Both the position numbers and the translations under genes were made by a program. Below are positions 12,920 to 26,409 of a stretch of 64,000 nucleotides of DNA, piece by piece (the stretch's first letter is position 1; every line of letters starts with the position of its first letter). Origin of the DNA: Pyrocephalus nanus. Taxonomy: Eukaryota > Chordata > Aves > Passeriformes > Tyrannidae. The DNA lies in contig CM076270.1 of assembly GCA_038380795.1 (NCBI GenBank), positions 22,460,001 through 22,524,000 on the forward strand. The letters are read 5' to 3'. Under the pieces are notes generated by a model, which worked only from the letters and a program-made list of their open reading frames with translations, ran no database searches and was not told the DNA's origin.

Positions 12920-15900
12920 CTGTTGGAGAGCAGGAGACCAGCCCTGCCATGCCACCGCTCAAAAAAGGGAAAAGGAGTATGGGTTGGGCTTAAATAGGGC
13001 TCTGGGGCCCAGGGCAGGTGTGGAGAAGCTCCAGGTGAGGCTTGTCAAGGAAATCAAGCCACTCAGTCCTTACCCTTCGCAACCTGTTACCGGGACATCA
13101 GAAAGCAGGTGTGAAACGCTGGGCTGAGCCCCACCTTCCACCTCTGAAATCAATCCCCTCAGAGCTTCCCACAACCCCCAGTTTTAAAAAACTTTCTGCC
13201 TCTTTTCTCAAAGAGCTTTGAAATTATGCCTGATTTTGTAGGCATCGTTTAAGCCTGTCACTAGCACAGGAAAGTGATGCCGTGCACAGAATCAGGTAAA
13301 AAAAGTGGAGAGAAGGAAAAGACCTCTTTGGTTACACGGTGCATCCCACACCAACGGGGAGTTGTTCCCAAAACTTTTCTGTCCTTTTAAACCATTCAAG
13401 CCATGAGACTTTCACCAGCTCCCTTCTCAAAGTAATGTTTCCTGATAGCCTATTTTGTTTCTCAATTTTACGAAGGGTGCATTTATTCCCAATAATGCAC
13501 CCCCCAGCCATCCTGAAAGTAAGTCCTCTCTCTCCTCAACATTTGGACCTTTGCAGTGTGCTAGACAGTTCACATATTGTCTTAAGTCATTGTTTCCTGA
13601 TTCAGATATTTCTTTTGGAAAATAAATTTGGCAGAAACCAGAAGACAGCTCTATTATCATCAACCCTCCAGTGACTGCAACTGGAAAAAAGAAAAGCTCC
13701 TTCGTTAAGTACTTCAACGTGCAAACAACACATTTTAGAGTTAACAGCAATCCCCAGAGTGGTGATTCTCAGAAGTTCTGTACGTGGAAATATCACTCCA
13801 GGACAGAGAAGGAGCTTTAACCAGCTTAGGAATTGAGGGAGATAGTATGTTCTCATCACTAAAGCATGAGTTGGATTATCTGAAGCTACCCCTGGCTCGC
13901 ACAGCAAACTACTGTGTGGTCTCCTGTGCCTTTGTTTCCCTATCTATCAAATGTGTTTATGGGAATTTGGCTTCTTCTTTTTCCCTCTTAGTCTTTCTTA
14001 TGAGTCTCAGATATCAACCCTCAGCTGAGCAAAACTTTGGGGGGGAAAAAAGGATACCACAAAGGTCAAAATGCCTTAAGCCTTAAAAGCATCAGCTCAT
14101 GTACCTCATATACAGTTCAGATACTGCAGGAATTAAAAACATCACTTCCCAAACTCGTGGAAGAAAGTCCATCAAAAGTCTGTTGGGTGGTGCTGCCATT
14201 CTGGGGTAAACTGGGAAGTGAACAGGAGAATGGAAACCTGGCAAATGATGTGATGGACTGCTTCCTTGCTCTCCATGCAGCACGTGAGCTGGGGTGTGAC
14301 CAGAGCACCTCGCTTGGAATCACTCTTGGTGCAAATTTCAGCACTCTTATGCTCGGTTGGTATGACACTGGCAGACTAGTTCAGAGGAGATGGGAAGCAA
14401 CACTTGGTTTCCCCAACCCCTAAACAGCTCCAGCAACCACGACACCAGAATCTAAACCCCCAGGTGAATTCTGTACTGAGTTTGCTGCTCCCATCCCTGC
14501 TCATCCATCACTGCCTGCAGACAGTATGTCTGTAACCACCTCAGTCAGCATCAGCACCCAAAACCAGCTGCAGGTTTTTTATCATGGCACAAATTGCACA
14601 GTGAGATCTGGACGAACTGCAAGAAATTGCTGCTGGATTTTCAGAGCTGCACAGGAAGAAAAGCTGAACAACTTTCTACAAGCCAAAGGGAGATTTCTCC
14701 ACTCCCTACTCTGCAGGGTTAAAAAGCTAAAATAGAAAACAGTTTTGACAGAGATGAACCTTATGTGGTAGAGGCACAGGGACACACCAGCCACTGCCTC
14801 CAGTCTGTTTCTGGAGTTCCTGCTCCCAGCCTTTCACAGCCGAACGTAGGTGCCACAATCTTTCTCAGGAACCAAAAACTCTGCGCCAGAAGTGACTAAC
14901 ATGAATGGGTTTACCACCCCCAGGAGATGGTCCTGTGCTTGAGAAAGTATTTCAGAACAGAGAATTCTTCCTCATCTGCATCAGCCTCCCAGATAGTTTC
15001 GGTTCAGCTTCAGCCAATCTTTCCTGAGCCAATGATTGTTTGATTAGAGCAGTATAAGGAAATCTGGCAAAGCCATACCTCATCTCCTTGCTGACAGCCT
15101 TTGTACCTCTCAGTGAGTTAAAACAGTACAGTAGATGTCATCTGAGTTCATCTGCAAGGTGAATTTCTTATCACTACTGAGAGTGAATCATCTAATGCCA
15201 CGTGATGAGAATGAAGTCAGAGCCAACTGCTCAATGTAGTGTCCTTAACCACACAAAAACTCCTTTTTCACTCCATTCTGTAAGAGCCTAAACCTAATTA
15301 ATTTTGCAGAAGCACACAATTATAAGGATGAACTAGACAACATCTCTTGCTCTCATAGTAGTCTTTCTCTGTTCGATTTATAAACCATCATGTGAAAACT
15401 TTGCAAAAAATTGCCTTCTCTACCAAAAGGACTTTCAAGTTTAATTCAAAATTGGTTATGACTAGCCTGGAAGTCAATAGCAGCCCACTATGATGAACAA
15501 TTGTAACAGCTCCTCCTACACTACTTCTATCAGAAATATCATTATGCCATAACTTCATGTTTATACCCAATTATTCATATAAAAAGGAGGAAAACCATCC
15601 AGAATGTCTCTCATCTTTTGGTAGATTTAGAGTGTGAGACTCAGTTCTTTCTTCAAAGGTGTGTGTAGGAAGAAACTAATTTGACTCTGCTCTGAAATGA
15701 TTACCCCTCTAAACAATCATGCCATTTGTATTTATCTAGTTTGGTCTGGTTTGTGTTTTCATGATATCCACTTTATTATAAGGAATTCAGACTCCCATGT
15801 GGAGTCAAAGCCAGTTTATCAATGCACAAAAAGTACTGGTATCAATCAGTAGCTTTTGTAAAGAGGCAGCAATGTTATTACTGCTCAGTGACAAATAACA

Positions 15901-18900
15901 GCGAGTGAATGAAGTGCATATTTCTACAAATTCCTCCACAAAACTAGCTAGATTTACAAATATGAAAGTACAGGGGCAAGATCTTTTGAATTGGTAAATC
16001 AGAGTAGCTTTGATGAAACTGTTCCAGTTCATAGTATGGGGGTTCTTGGCACACAGAACAGACCATCAGTGTTCTACACACACCTTCCTGTCCTACCATA
16101 TGTATAAAAGATGTTGTATTATCTTAGAATGCACCATCAGTACTAAGGGGCTGTTATATAAACTTTATATAAATATATTTCTACTGCCAGTAGTAGAACT
16201 ACAACAGCAGAAAAGAAGTATAACAAAGACAAATCAAGTGCCATATGGACACATAAAATTTCAATGAAACTTAGCCTCCTCATCTAGACAAGTTAACTGA
16301 CTCATCTGTAAAGACACGATGTACTGAAAGTAATTTTAATGAAGAAAAGAAGAAACCTCTACATTAGAACTGAAAACAAACAGTAGTGAAAGCAGTAAAT
16401 TGAGCTAATAAGGTCCAGCAAAAACATGAATCATCCAACCCAGCAGACAATATTTGAAAAATACTGAGTGGGAACATGCCACAGAGATAAGATGAGACAA
16501 AGTAAACATGTCATGTGGAACAGATGCTCAAAACAAACACAATGGCAAAAATAATTATATGTTAATCAAAGTTTCAAGAGAAGAAAATATCAATATGTTG
16601 GCAAGTATCAAAGCAGCTGCATCTGGTTTTGGACAACAGAATTTGCAAAAATCACACCTGCAAATCCAGCCCCAGAGGACATTCAGGTACAGCCTATGCC
16701 AATAATTCCTTTATGAATATCTCTAGCCAGTTGGGTGACAGTGTCTTACAGGGTTGAGCATCTGAATTCATGAACGAAAACATTCACCTCCTGACAAGTA
16801 ATTTTCAGGAGCATCATTTGCTGCCAGAGTCTTCATGTCAGAAGGGAGGCTGCTGAACATCACCCTACCAATCTATACTTTCCAACTCCGAAAACCAAAG
16901 ATAGATCATGGTCGGTCTTCAGCCTTCCTGTGTTACAGAAGCAATGTTAAACATGCACAACCAAGGAAAATTCTTGTCCAGTAATAGATGAGACCTAATC
17001 CTTGAGGCCTGAGCAGTTCATATTTAAGTCAGGACTAAGCACTCAACACCAGTAATGCCTCCAAAATGGAATCTCAGAAGAGAAAAACATTCGACCAGTG
17101 CAAAACATTCCTAGTTCAGTTAAAGGTGTAACAAGTGTGTACACAAATATGAAATTTCAGAGGCTTTGAAATTTAAAAACTCATTCAGATGGTTACAGTT
17201 ATGTTTGTCTCTGATTATGAAACACAGACAAAGCAAAGTTGTGGTTCAGTAGAGCATAACTTGGTTTCTTTAGTTTCTAGAATCAGAAACTGGACTAGCT
17301 TTTAGCTCTGATGCAACATTAGAATTTTAACCTGAGGGAAATAAATTCTCCTTTTGATAATCCTGCTGTGATGATTATGTACTCTAAATTATCAATGACA
17401 AAGACACAGTCCTCATAACTGGAAATACAGAAGACTGAGATTTGATCCCTCCCACCTGAGAGCCTGGAAAATAATTTCCCTCCTAAAACTGATTAATTTT
17501 TACAGGAAACAATAATGAGAGAGTTGTGATCAGGCAGAAGCATTACAATACATACAGCAGACAATTTCCACCAGGGTTTAATGTTGCTCAGAAATTAGAA
17601 AGAATTTTTGTTTTCCTAATTTGTTTTTTTTTTTTGCTATTAAAATTCAGCCTCCCTCTCTTTTTCAGAAATCATAGAAAAATGGCTTTTTCTTAGCTTC
17701 ACATTCACCACGGCAGAGGTTCAGCCAATAAAATGCAGAGAGTAAATCTCATAATAAGAACACAGCAAAAGCCAACTCTGGATATTTCAGAGGAGGAGAG
17801 GGAAAAAGACTGGGCCAAACATAGCTAGTGGAAAGACTGATTTTGACCTCTAACCATAATGGATTTGGGATACCAATAAGGGTGAAGCTGAGCAATGGAC
17901 ACAGCTGGAGGAAAGAGCACCATGCTTATGCTCTGTCCTCATCCACACACACACAGAAACACATTCAGAGAAAGCATTCACATGAACAGGGTTTCTTTGC
18001 TGCTCTAAGCCATCTTTAGCCAAATCTTCACTATGTTTAAAAACAAAAGGCTGCCATAAAGCTGCAAGTCTGTCAGATAAACCTGTAAAAAAAACAGAAT
18101 CAATCCAGTAAAACACCAAACTTTGATGTGTTTAAGTGCTTTGCTGAATTAAGGTGGAAGAAAGCGTTTAAGAAGCTTTCAGATCTTTTCTGCTGCTTTT
18201 AAATGTACTTGCAGCTGACTGGCATTTGAAACAGTAGATTCCTGTTCACACATAATATTATAAGTAGCTTGGTAAAACACAAATAAAACTAATTAAATGC
18301 CATAGCTAATTTATTTCGTCACTTCTTGCAAGCTAAATGAAAGAACACATCTAGTGCATGAACTTGCACATGAAAAGTCATCTCTCTGTAATAAAACTTT
18401 TTTTTTTTAACCTCCTGAGCTGGATCCAGCTGCTTTTCATACATCTATAACAAACTCTGTGCCAAATGAACTGCTTATATATTTTTCTAAACAAGCCCCA
18501 CTTTACTTTTTCCAATCAGTCCAGACAGAGGGCAAGTAAAGAAAACACTTTAGTGTCAATCTGGTGGAGACCGTCACTGAAGTGCTTTTGCCAAGAAAAA
18601 ACAGACTAAACATTAATGAGGCCAAATAGAGAAGCTTGTTTTACAGGCTGGAGGTACTAGATTTCTCTGGACTCACAGAAACTCAATAGTAGCTTTAAAG
18701 TGCTTGCAAGGAAACACTTCTCCACTTTCCTGCAGCACGTAGCAACCGTATTCTAACTGGGGTAGCAGTGTTCAGTCCACACCAGAAAGAATGGGTATTA
18801 TATTTCTAAAAACATTGGCAAGGGAGTGTTTATTTTCTCTCTCTTTCTTTCCTTTTTTTTTTTTTTTTCCCCTCTTGGTGTACACAAAAGCTTTGGCACC

Positions 18901-20265
18901 CTTGTAACGAGTATATTTTCCACTACAAAGAATGAACTTTGTGGAATTTGCCTACAGTGTTGCAAAGTCACTCCTATTGAAGGACCTCACCATTAGGCTT
19001 TTGAACGCTATCTGAAATAATACCACTTTGGTACACATGTACTGTGTGTACACTCCAGCCTAATCTCTCTTGTACCTGCTTTTGTGCATGTATTTAATCA
19101 CACCAAGAAAAAGGAAAGAAGATTAGGAAGATCCAAAATAAAACCTCTTTTTGACAAGGCTCTGGGTTTTTGCCTTGCACCTGAGATACAATTCCCTCCA
19201 AGTACATCACTTTACTAAGACCTGACCAAATACAGTAATCACTGAAGCAAAACTAGTCTTAGCATAGCATAGAAATCTGTGATTGCCTCAGGAGGTTTCA
19301 GACAGGTTGGTTAGATGCTTGGCATGCAGGCTTCCTCGAAAACAGAAGGATCAGTTAAGCAAGAAGTACAGAGTGTATAAAACAGGTTTTAAAACAGTCA
19401 CATTCACCTTAAAGCATCATCACAAAACTGTCAGCAGTTACCTGTGTGTCTCAAACTTGGGGCTTTTTGTAGGAAACAATTTCTTAAGACACTCAAACAC
19501 TGTTTTATTGCTAAGTTCGAGATTCTCTTTCTTATGAAGGGAAAAGGCTGCTTGATAATTTATAGTTCTGTTTTTAAGGCACCTAAACTCCCCGAGAAAA
19601 GAGGAAGCACGAAGGATCCATGCACTATTCACATTAACATTGCCTTCTTCATTTTTTCCAGCCCTTTGAGGATGAATTGCAAGGTTACCTTTCCTCTTCT
19701 GTACATCTTCAGCAGCAGTCCAGATCCCAAGGACAGCATGTCAGATGGAAAATATCTGGACATCCAAACTGCTGTGTGATCATCACTGGGGGACTGTGGC
19801 AACATCTGGTGGAAGTGCAGCTCTTTAGAAAAGTTTTACCCCTTTAATATGGAAAATTATTTTTAGGTCTAAAGAACCATGAACAAACTGAATTATTTGC
19901 CCTGCCTAGCTCCTTATGGTGTTGGTTTGCCTTATTTCCCCACAAGAGTAATTAGTTTATCAGTGTATTCACCAGACACTGTAATTTCATGCCAAAGCAG
20001 ATACAAGTCTAAAGAAAAGGATCTGAAGATACAGATACAGATAAATAATCAAGGATCAGTTTCAAAGATATATCCAGAAGACAAAGCTTCAAAAGATGCT
20101 GTTAACTAGATTGCTTTGTGGTAAGGACATTCAGTAAACAGATTATCTCTAATAAGCTTATGCTGTATTAAACCACTAAGGAGCTGATGCTGTGATAAGA
20201 CAGTTTTCAAAGGCAATGAATTATAGACATGCAGTGAGCAGAGCAAGCTTTCCCTTCTCCCACAG
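12920..20265. other. AT-rich non-coding stretch
   Basis: No recognisable gene was found. Overlapping open frames of 100-128 codons at 13.3-14.4 kb lie on both strands and show no family resemblance. A long pure pyrimidine tract (18833-18876) is listed separately. An unusually good acceptor (CTTCTTCATTTTTTCCAG) ends at 19661 and is followed by 61 open codons to a TAA at 19845-19847. No donor or clear poly-A signal supports it as a terminal exon. Confidence 0.6.
18833..18876 (+). repeat. 44-base pure polypyrimidine tract
   Basis: Forty-four consecutive pyrimidines on the plus strand run from CT-rich into T16 and then CCCCTCTT. Long homopurine-homopyrimidine tracts can adopt triplex (H-DNA) structures and mutate quickly. 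The next AG is at AAAAG, about 14 bases downstream, so the tract could act as a splice acceptor. No matching donor follows, so I call it a simple repeat. Confidence 0.9.
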
Positions 20266-20312
20266 TGCTACTCAGTGGCTCCCTGCACACATTTTAACTG
20301 CTGGTGCACCAG
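20266..20312 (+). other. Candidate short exon with strong splice signals
   Basis: This 47-base segment is bounded by a strong acceptor (CTTTCCCTTCTCCCACAG) and a perfect consensus donor (CAG|GTAAGT). Two of three frames are open. Frame 1 reads CYSVAPCTHFNCWCT and leaves two bases. The quality of both sites makes it one of the better exon-like segments here by signal alone. The small size limits any coding test, and the peptide is not recognised. It could be a micro-exon, a non-coding RNA exon, a pseudo-exon, or chance. Confidence 0.25.
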
Positions 20313-21581
20313 GTAAGTCACTCTGGCGAAAGCTGATCAAATTAAAGCATTACAAAATTGTTAGACAAGACAAAAAACTCACTGCTTTCAGAGCCACTTG
20401 TGGAGTTTTCAGCACTTTCACAGAGGCATGGGGAGCACAAACCCAGTGAAAACTTTGCCTGAGAGCAGAAGTGTCCTCCTCGGGTATCTCCATCTGGAAG
20501 AGAGACATAAAGGTTTCACCAGCACTCAGACATCAGTAAACACATAATGATAATGGCAATAACAGCAAAGCTCATCCAAAAATAGCAATATGATTTTCTT
20601 TTCACTAAAAGTTTAAAGTTGAGAGAATTAAATGATTGGGAGTGAACAGGCAAAAATGATATGAACACAAGTTGCCAAAAAAACCTATTCAGTCAAATCT
20701 ATGGCATTTACAACCATTTTTTAACTGGGAGATGCATTAAGACCCGTGTAAGTCATGAGACAGCTTCTAATTTTCATACTGGAAGAGGTCACACTATTTC
20801 TGGGGCTCCCAAGTGTTCAGTTTGCAGAGTAGTCCCTGGACAGACTGCATTTGAATTCTGAATACAGAAAGCATCATCCAATTTGTTAAAAATGTTTCTA
20901 TGACTGCAACAACAAACTCAGCATTGATACAACATCATTTGCTGCAAGCTATAAGGAAATCATTCCATCACTTCCAGTACCTGCCAACACATACTAGATT
21001 TATGAAAAGGTCAGGGAGCAAAGAAATTCTCAAGCCAGTGAAAAATGTGTGAAATAATCAGAAGGATGTCTAGCTAATAAAAGAAGATTACAAACGCTGA
21101 AAGTAGACAGGCACAATAAAGAAAGGAGGCTGGTAAACAGAAAGATTTGGGAAAGTTGAGGCAATTACCCATTAAGAAGTAAATTCTTGAGTCATGTTGC
21201 AAACCAGCATGTCCTACCAAATCTAAGTAGGAATGTGCCAATTAGCAGAGGAAACATTCCAGTTCTGAGAATATCTGCCTGCAACCTTGGAAGGCTGAAC
21301 AACCAGGTTCAAGCTGTGGACTCAGACGGTGATATCAGAGCTCCAGCCAATTTTCAGGATATCTTTCTGAGTCTGGTTGGGCACACAGCTCTAATGATGG
21401 TTGAGAGACTGGCTGTCATGCTAAGCGGTGAGAAACAGCTCAGTGTTCCCATAAGCTTTCACTATGTGTTTTTCCACCCTCCAGAAAAAGCATGTTTGCT
21501 AAACACAAATCATGTAACCTTGTTGTCATGGATAATGCATTAATTATACAGTTCTACAATTAGCAGCTTCAACTTAAAAAT

Positions 21582-21600
21582 AAAAAAAAAAAAAAAAAAA
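21582..21600. repeat. Poly-A run (A19)
   Basis: An uninterrupted A19 run is preceded by AAAAAT, so the sequence AATAAA overlaps its start. This could be the tail of an old retrotransposed RNA, but no parent sequence was recognised upstream. It is treated as a homopolymer. Confidence 0.9.
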
Positions 21601-24040
21601 GAGTTCACAGGTTTGCAGGCTGTCACAAGAAAAACCCACAAAGTGTTTCTTTCTGTTTACTTAATTTGCTTGTGAAGTTACTGTGGAAAGAGAAAAATAA
21701 TGATGCATAGAAAAAAAAAAATCCTCCTGAGAATCCAGTCATTGATTAAAAAAATGTTAATTAAGAAAGCCTTCAGAATGATATCTAATTTGGCATACAG
21801 GGAAAAAAGCATCTAAGAGAGAATTAAAGGCAAGTCCCATAATGTAGATGCTTTGGTTTGGATTAAACTGCTAAAAGCCTCAGACTTTAAACACTGTGGA
21901 AAAAATACACACCATACTCTACATAGACCAGAGGGAGTATTAGCATTGTAGGGAAAAACCTCTATACAATGTGATAGCTTATAATTGCAAAGACAGTGGA
22001 AATAAAAAGTCTAATAAATCACTTTTCTTCAAATGTTTTTGCCTTTAAGACTTCTCTCCTTTTTTGGCTCAGCACTTATTTAAAATTCAACTGCAGCATA
22101 ACAAATCTTTATTCTTGCAAGCTCCACTGTCTGGCAAGTTGCATGAGAATGAAATTTTGGAGTATAAATTAACAAACTCAAAACCTACATCACAACAATT
22201 ACAACACACGCCCTCAGGGATTTTAATCCCATAGCTGGTAAATCGGACCTAATTGTTTCCATCACACTCTTTACCTTGAGCACACTCAGGACATCGTGAA
22301 TTCCCCTCCCCAGAATGGGAACATATAAATAAACACTATCAAGATCCATGAGATGACTGATTACCCAGAGTGTGAGGGAAGGGTGAACATGCTGACACAC
22401 ATAGGAAGTAGATTCAGCTTTGTGAGTGCATATAAAGGATCCATAAAGGAACTCTCACAAGCTGAGAGTGTTTGAACAGAATTCCACTGCTCCCCTAAAT
22501 CTTACATTACCACAGTAGAGCAACAAGATTAATAGCCTCCTGCACACACTGGTTACCACACACCACATCAGCCTGACAATCCATACACATTGCACAAGCG
22601 AAAAAGGAAATGGCTGATGCAGAAAACATTCCAAGGGTTTCATATTTGTGGAATTTCTCTTTTGCATTAGGCAATTCCTTTATTTCAGTGATTCACAAGG
22701 AGGCTACACATGCATCCTGAAAGGGCAGACTCAGCCAAAACAAAATGCTCAAGTGAGCATCTTTATTTAGCATCGTGGATATAAAAACATTTCGAGCCAT
22801 GCCAGCATATGCTCAGTATCAAGTAGAAATGTGCCCCAGATTTTTTTTCCTCCTAAAAAGTGGGCAACACAGCCACAGAGGAAACTATGCATGTATTTCC
22901 TCAACGTGGGTTTCTGTGGAAATCCTATCAGCAACTCTGTCTGGTTTCTCACAGTGATTCATCACCGTGCTGGCCCAGGAGGCCACAATGATGTAAACTA
23001 ATCTGGAACCTTCAAGGAAGCATAAGGAGCATTGGCACAAAGCTCTCATCAAATTTCATGCATTGGCTGACTCGTTTACCCCCCTCCCAAATCCCCAACA
23101 AAAACTTCACATTTTAAGCACAGGTAAACGTTGCCTGCTGACCATCAACTACTGCCAAAATAACAACTGCTGCATATGCTAACACTCCTTTTGAGGGTGT
23201 CAGTGGCCTCTGGGGAAGCAACCAGAGATGCTAAAATTGTTTATAAAGCCTGGGAGCAGCCCAGCCAAGCCCTTTGAATCCAAACAACCCTAAACTTTGA
23301 GCTCAGAAAAAGAACAAAAGTCACACTTTGTTTCCAGATCTGGATCCTTCCTTTGGTGAGCTGAGCACAAACCAGATCCAATTGTCTTTCCTGTTACCAA
23401 CAGCAGATCCTGCTGCAGTAGCAGAGAAAAGTGAGGGTCCAGAATTTGTGCAGATCTCTGCCTTTGGAGATTTGATTTCTCAAACTCATACAGTGATGCA
23501 GCAGATCTGTAGGTAGGTATAAAAATTTCTCATAATGGCATTTAAGGAAGTGAGAAGAAAACTGCTAAGATTAAGAGCACCTTTACCTGAGGTGCATAAA
23601 GTGTTTTCAGTCAAAGAGAATGGAGCTGAAATACTCTTGTTAGGGGAAAATAAAAAGTGGAAATCTCCAAACTCCATATACAAAAATGGTAAATTAGAAA
23701 CATTTTGGGGGTAACTTATATGCACCTAAGTTCTTTGGCAGTGTTTTGGATACAAACAGGAAATTTCAGTGTAAGCTCAGTCAGCATAAAATCCTTCAGT
23801 ACTGCCACAATGATAATGATTTTCCAAGCATCCAAACTAAAAATACTTGACTCTTTTTTTTTTTTCAAATTCTCACTGCCCTTTCTTTCTCACTGAGAAC
23901 TACGAAATAGAGGCCCAACTTTTCAGATTCTACTACTAATGAGTTGTGGGCATAAAAATATTTCACTTTGAACATAGGACAACACTAGGGAGGAAGAGGG
24001 ATCACACTCACAAAAACTCTGAATATGTCGAACTTTTAGG

Positions 24041-24056
24041 AAAAAAAAAAAAAAAA
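24041..24056. repeat. Poly-A run (A16)
   Basis: A homopolymer run of sixteen A residues is followed by GAACAAAAACC. No associated element was recognised on either side. Confidence 0.9.
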
Positions 24057-25442
24057 GAACAAAAACCAGACATTAAAAACATCAGTAAGGAAGTCAAGAA
24101 GATTAGAGTATGAAAACCAGACCCCTTTTCCTCACTTAAGGTCTTCAGATCTCTAAAGAATATTTTATAATCCTATTCTCACTATAATGTCTTTTAATGC
24201 TCCTCCTCACATATCTTGCCTCATCTGTATTGCTATACCAGCAGAGACAAACACAGATTACAATAATCCCTGCACACCTTAGGACTGGATACTTTCAAGT
24301 AAGCAATTATTTCTCCATGGTTTAAATACACACATAGAAAACAATCTTAAAAAACTCCTTGTTAATTCTGTACTAGCTCTTTTTCTTTAAGTCATTCAGA
24401 CATCTAAGAATAGCATATGGGAAAGAGATATTCAAATGCATGCAAATGCATATACACATATTTACACAAATACAGCTGAGGTTGGGTAGATATGATCCAG
24501 CAGAATGGATAGGAAACAAAACATGGTTGCCAGTTTTCCCTGAAGTAACAGTTCCAAATACCAGAAAAACGTGAACCAGTGCCATCGTCTCCAAATTGTG
24601 AGCGCTCTTTCTGGTGACATGTGTGCTCTCTTGAGAGTTAGTCTTCCACAGCTCTACAACAAAGGGGAAGGAAGAGACAAGGATTTGTCCAGAGTTTTAT
24701 GTTATTTAAGGAATTGCTTGTCTTTTAACAGAAAAATGAAATATTTGGTTTTTAAGTGGTGTGTTTGTTGCAGTGTTGCTCATTAAGCTCATTCTTTTGG
24801 TTGCCTTCCCACAGCCAGAAGGACAAGGGACTGCACCAGCTAAGAGCACAACAGGAATCATAAAGGCTTGACCATGGCTTACATGACATCCTGCTAGCAC
24901 AGGAAAGATCCAGTTCAGAAATTCTCTGATGCTTAGGGAAGACACCACAGCTCTCACTCCCCTGTGAAAGTCCCACACTCATCTGCCACAGGCCTTCTTG
25001 CTGGCACCCCTCACATCACCAGCAGCTTCGTTTTGTTTTCTTCTGCATCTCATTTCTTTATTGCTGCTTTTCAGACAGACCACCCAAAGGATCCCTTCTT
25101 TACCACTCTTCTTATGCTTCTAAAGCCATTCTGAAATCAATCACTCTAGAACTCAAAATGACTCAGTCTTTTTCTGTATTTCTAAACTGGTTACCTAAAC
25201 AGCAAACAAAAACCATTATCTCTAAGTTCTGTTGCTCTGAGGAGTGTGCCATACAGGATAGCTGATCTCAGACACACGAGAGATCTCACAGGATTGCTCC
25301 CTGACTGCTGAGACTCATGTGCCAATAAGGAAAATAAAGAAAATGCCAAACCACTTGCTGCTTAGTATTTTTTAAATGAAAAACCACGATTAAAAGGAGG
25401 ATAAATATTTGCATCCCCTGTTCTCGCCATTCCCCTGCTTAC

Positions 25443-25514
25443 CTTCTCCCAAACCTCAGCAAATTTCTCACAAGCAGAAACAGCAGTGATGCTAATTCCG
25501 TGAAGGTGAACACA
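25443..25514 (-). other. Candidate 72-base exon, minus strand
   Basis: On the minus strand this segment follows an acceptor-like end (TTTTGCTGACTCAG) and ends at GAGAAG|GTAAGCAGG, a good donor. It is exactly 24 codons in frame 1, phase 0 to 0, starting CVHLHGISIT and ending EKFAEVWEK. That composition and helix-like end look protein-like. Frame 2 is also open and reads hydrophobic (VFTFTELASLLFLL); frame 3 has a stop. I recognise neither peptide. If it is real, it would be an internal exon of a minus-strand gene whose other exons lie at higher and lower coordinates. Confidence 0.22.
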
Positions 25515-26409
25515 CTGAGTCAGCAAAACTCAGAGCAAAACCTCTTTCTTCTCCATCTTGTTTAGAATCAAACAAAAGAGGAGGCGTGTGTCCTTTCCAA
25601 AGGACACCTTCTGTTAGCAGAAAACAAAGCTTTCGATATTAAACAAAGCTACTAAAGAGCAAAAGAAGCAGCTGTTTGCATACCTCTTAGTCGAGCTAAG
25701 AGGTAAGAACCACGAGCCAAAAAGAGGCTGTTCTGCCTCTCCCAGCAGCAGATTCTCCTGTTCCTGCCCTTTGATGGCCAAGCCCACAGGTCTCTGCTGC
25801 TGGGTGTGTTGTCACACACATGAAGATCACAGGGCAGACAGGTGACTTGTCAAAAAGTCACTCGCACCTACAGGACACTTGGCCCTGGAATCTGTTCCTG
25901 CTGTTAGAAAGCACAGAGTCATCAGTCAGCATATACAGAAGGGACATCTGAGAAAAAGGACACTACAAGACTCTCTGATGGAACTGGAAAAGTTGTAAAT
26001 TCATTCCTTAAACTGCTTTTTTCCAAATGAGCCAACAGCTTTGCTCTGCCCTCAACACACATCCTACCAGGCAAAGGGAAGCTGCTTTTAAACACAGGAC
26101 TCCAGAGTTTTGCTGTCCCATCAGAAACAAGGCTAAACTATTTTCAAGCCCCTGAAAGAAAATTGGGGCAGTAGTCACATTCCTCCAAGAGTCCCACCAC
26201 AAATCGGAAATGAAATAAAGCATTAAGGAAATTAAATTAAATCGAAGAGTTGAAATAAATAAAAAAAAATTGAAAACAAACTTCTAAAGTCAGAAAAGTG
26301 CAACAGACCACAGATTTTTCTCAAAATCCTCCCAAAAATGTTTTGAAAAAAGGTTTGCCAAAATTACTTGGTGCCAACAAATCTTTTTTTTTTTGGGGGG
26401 GTGGGGATG
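25515..26409. other. Non-coding stretch upstream of the CR1 remnant
   Basis: No gene was seen. It holds a perfect hairpin (25681-25705, listed separately) and a homopolymer junction at 26384-26401, where T11 meets G7 immediately before the CR1-like sequence begins. Open frames are short and unrecognised. Confidence 0.65.
25681..25705. other. Perfect 10-bp inverted repeat with 5-base loop
   Basis: TACCTCTTAG is followed by TCGAG and then its exact reverse complement CTAAGAGGTA. The stem would be ten base pairs with a five-base loop. Both arms contain donor-like GAGGTA motifs, facing outwards on the two strands. No protein-binding role can be assigned. Possible readings are a structured RNA stem, the core of an old palindromic element, or chance. 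Confidence 0.6.

Larger units (their letters stand above)
20313..25442. other. AT-rich non-coding stretch
   Basis: No recognisable gene was found. A19 (21582-21600) and A16 (24041-24056) runs are the main low-complexity sequences. The 118-codon open frame at 21187-21543 ends 38 bases before the A19 run. It starts at TTG, resembles nothing known to me, and no target-site duplication is visible, so it is not called a processed pseudogene. Confidence 0.65.

Noticed and set aside
19662..19847. Possible terminal exon of 61 codons after an excellent acceptor (plus strand)
   Set aside because: Open runs of this length are common here, no clear poly-A signal follows at a suitable distance, and the peptide is unrecognised.
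21160..21600. Possible processed pseudogene: 127-codon open run followed by A19
   Set aside because: The translation matches nothing known to me, no target-site duplication was seen, and such runs are expected a few times in 64 kb.
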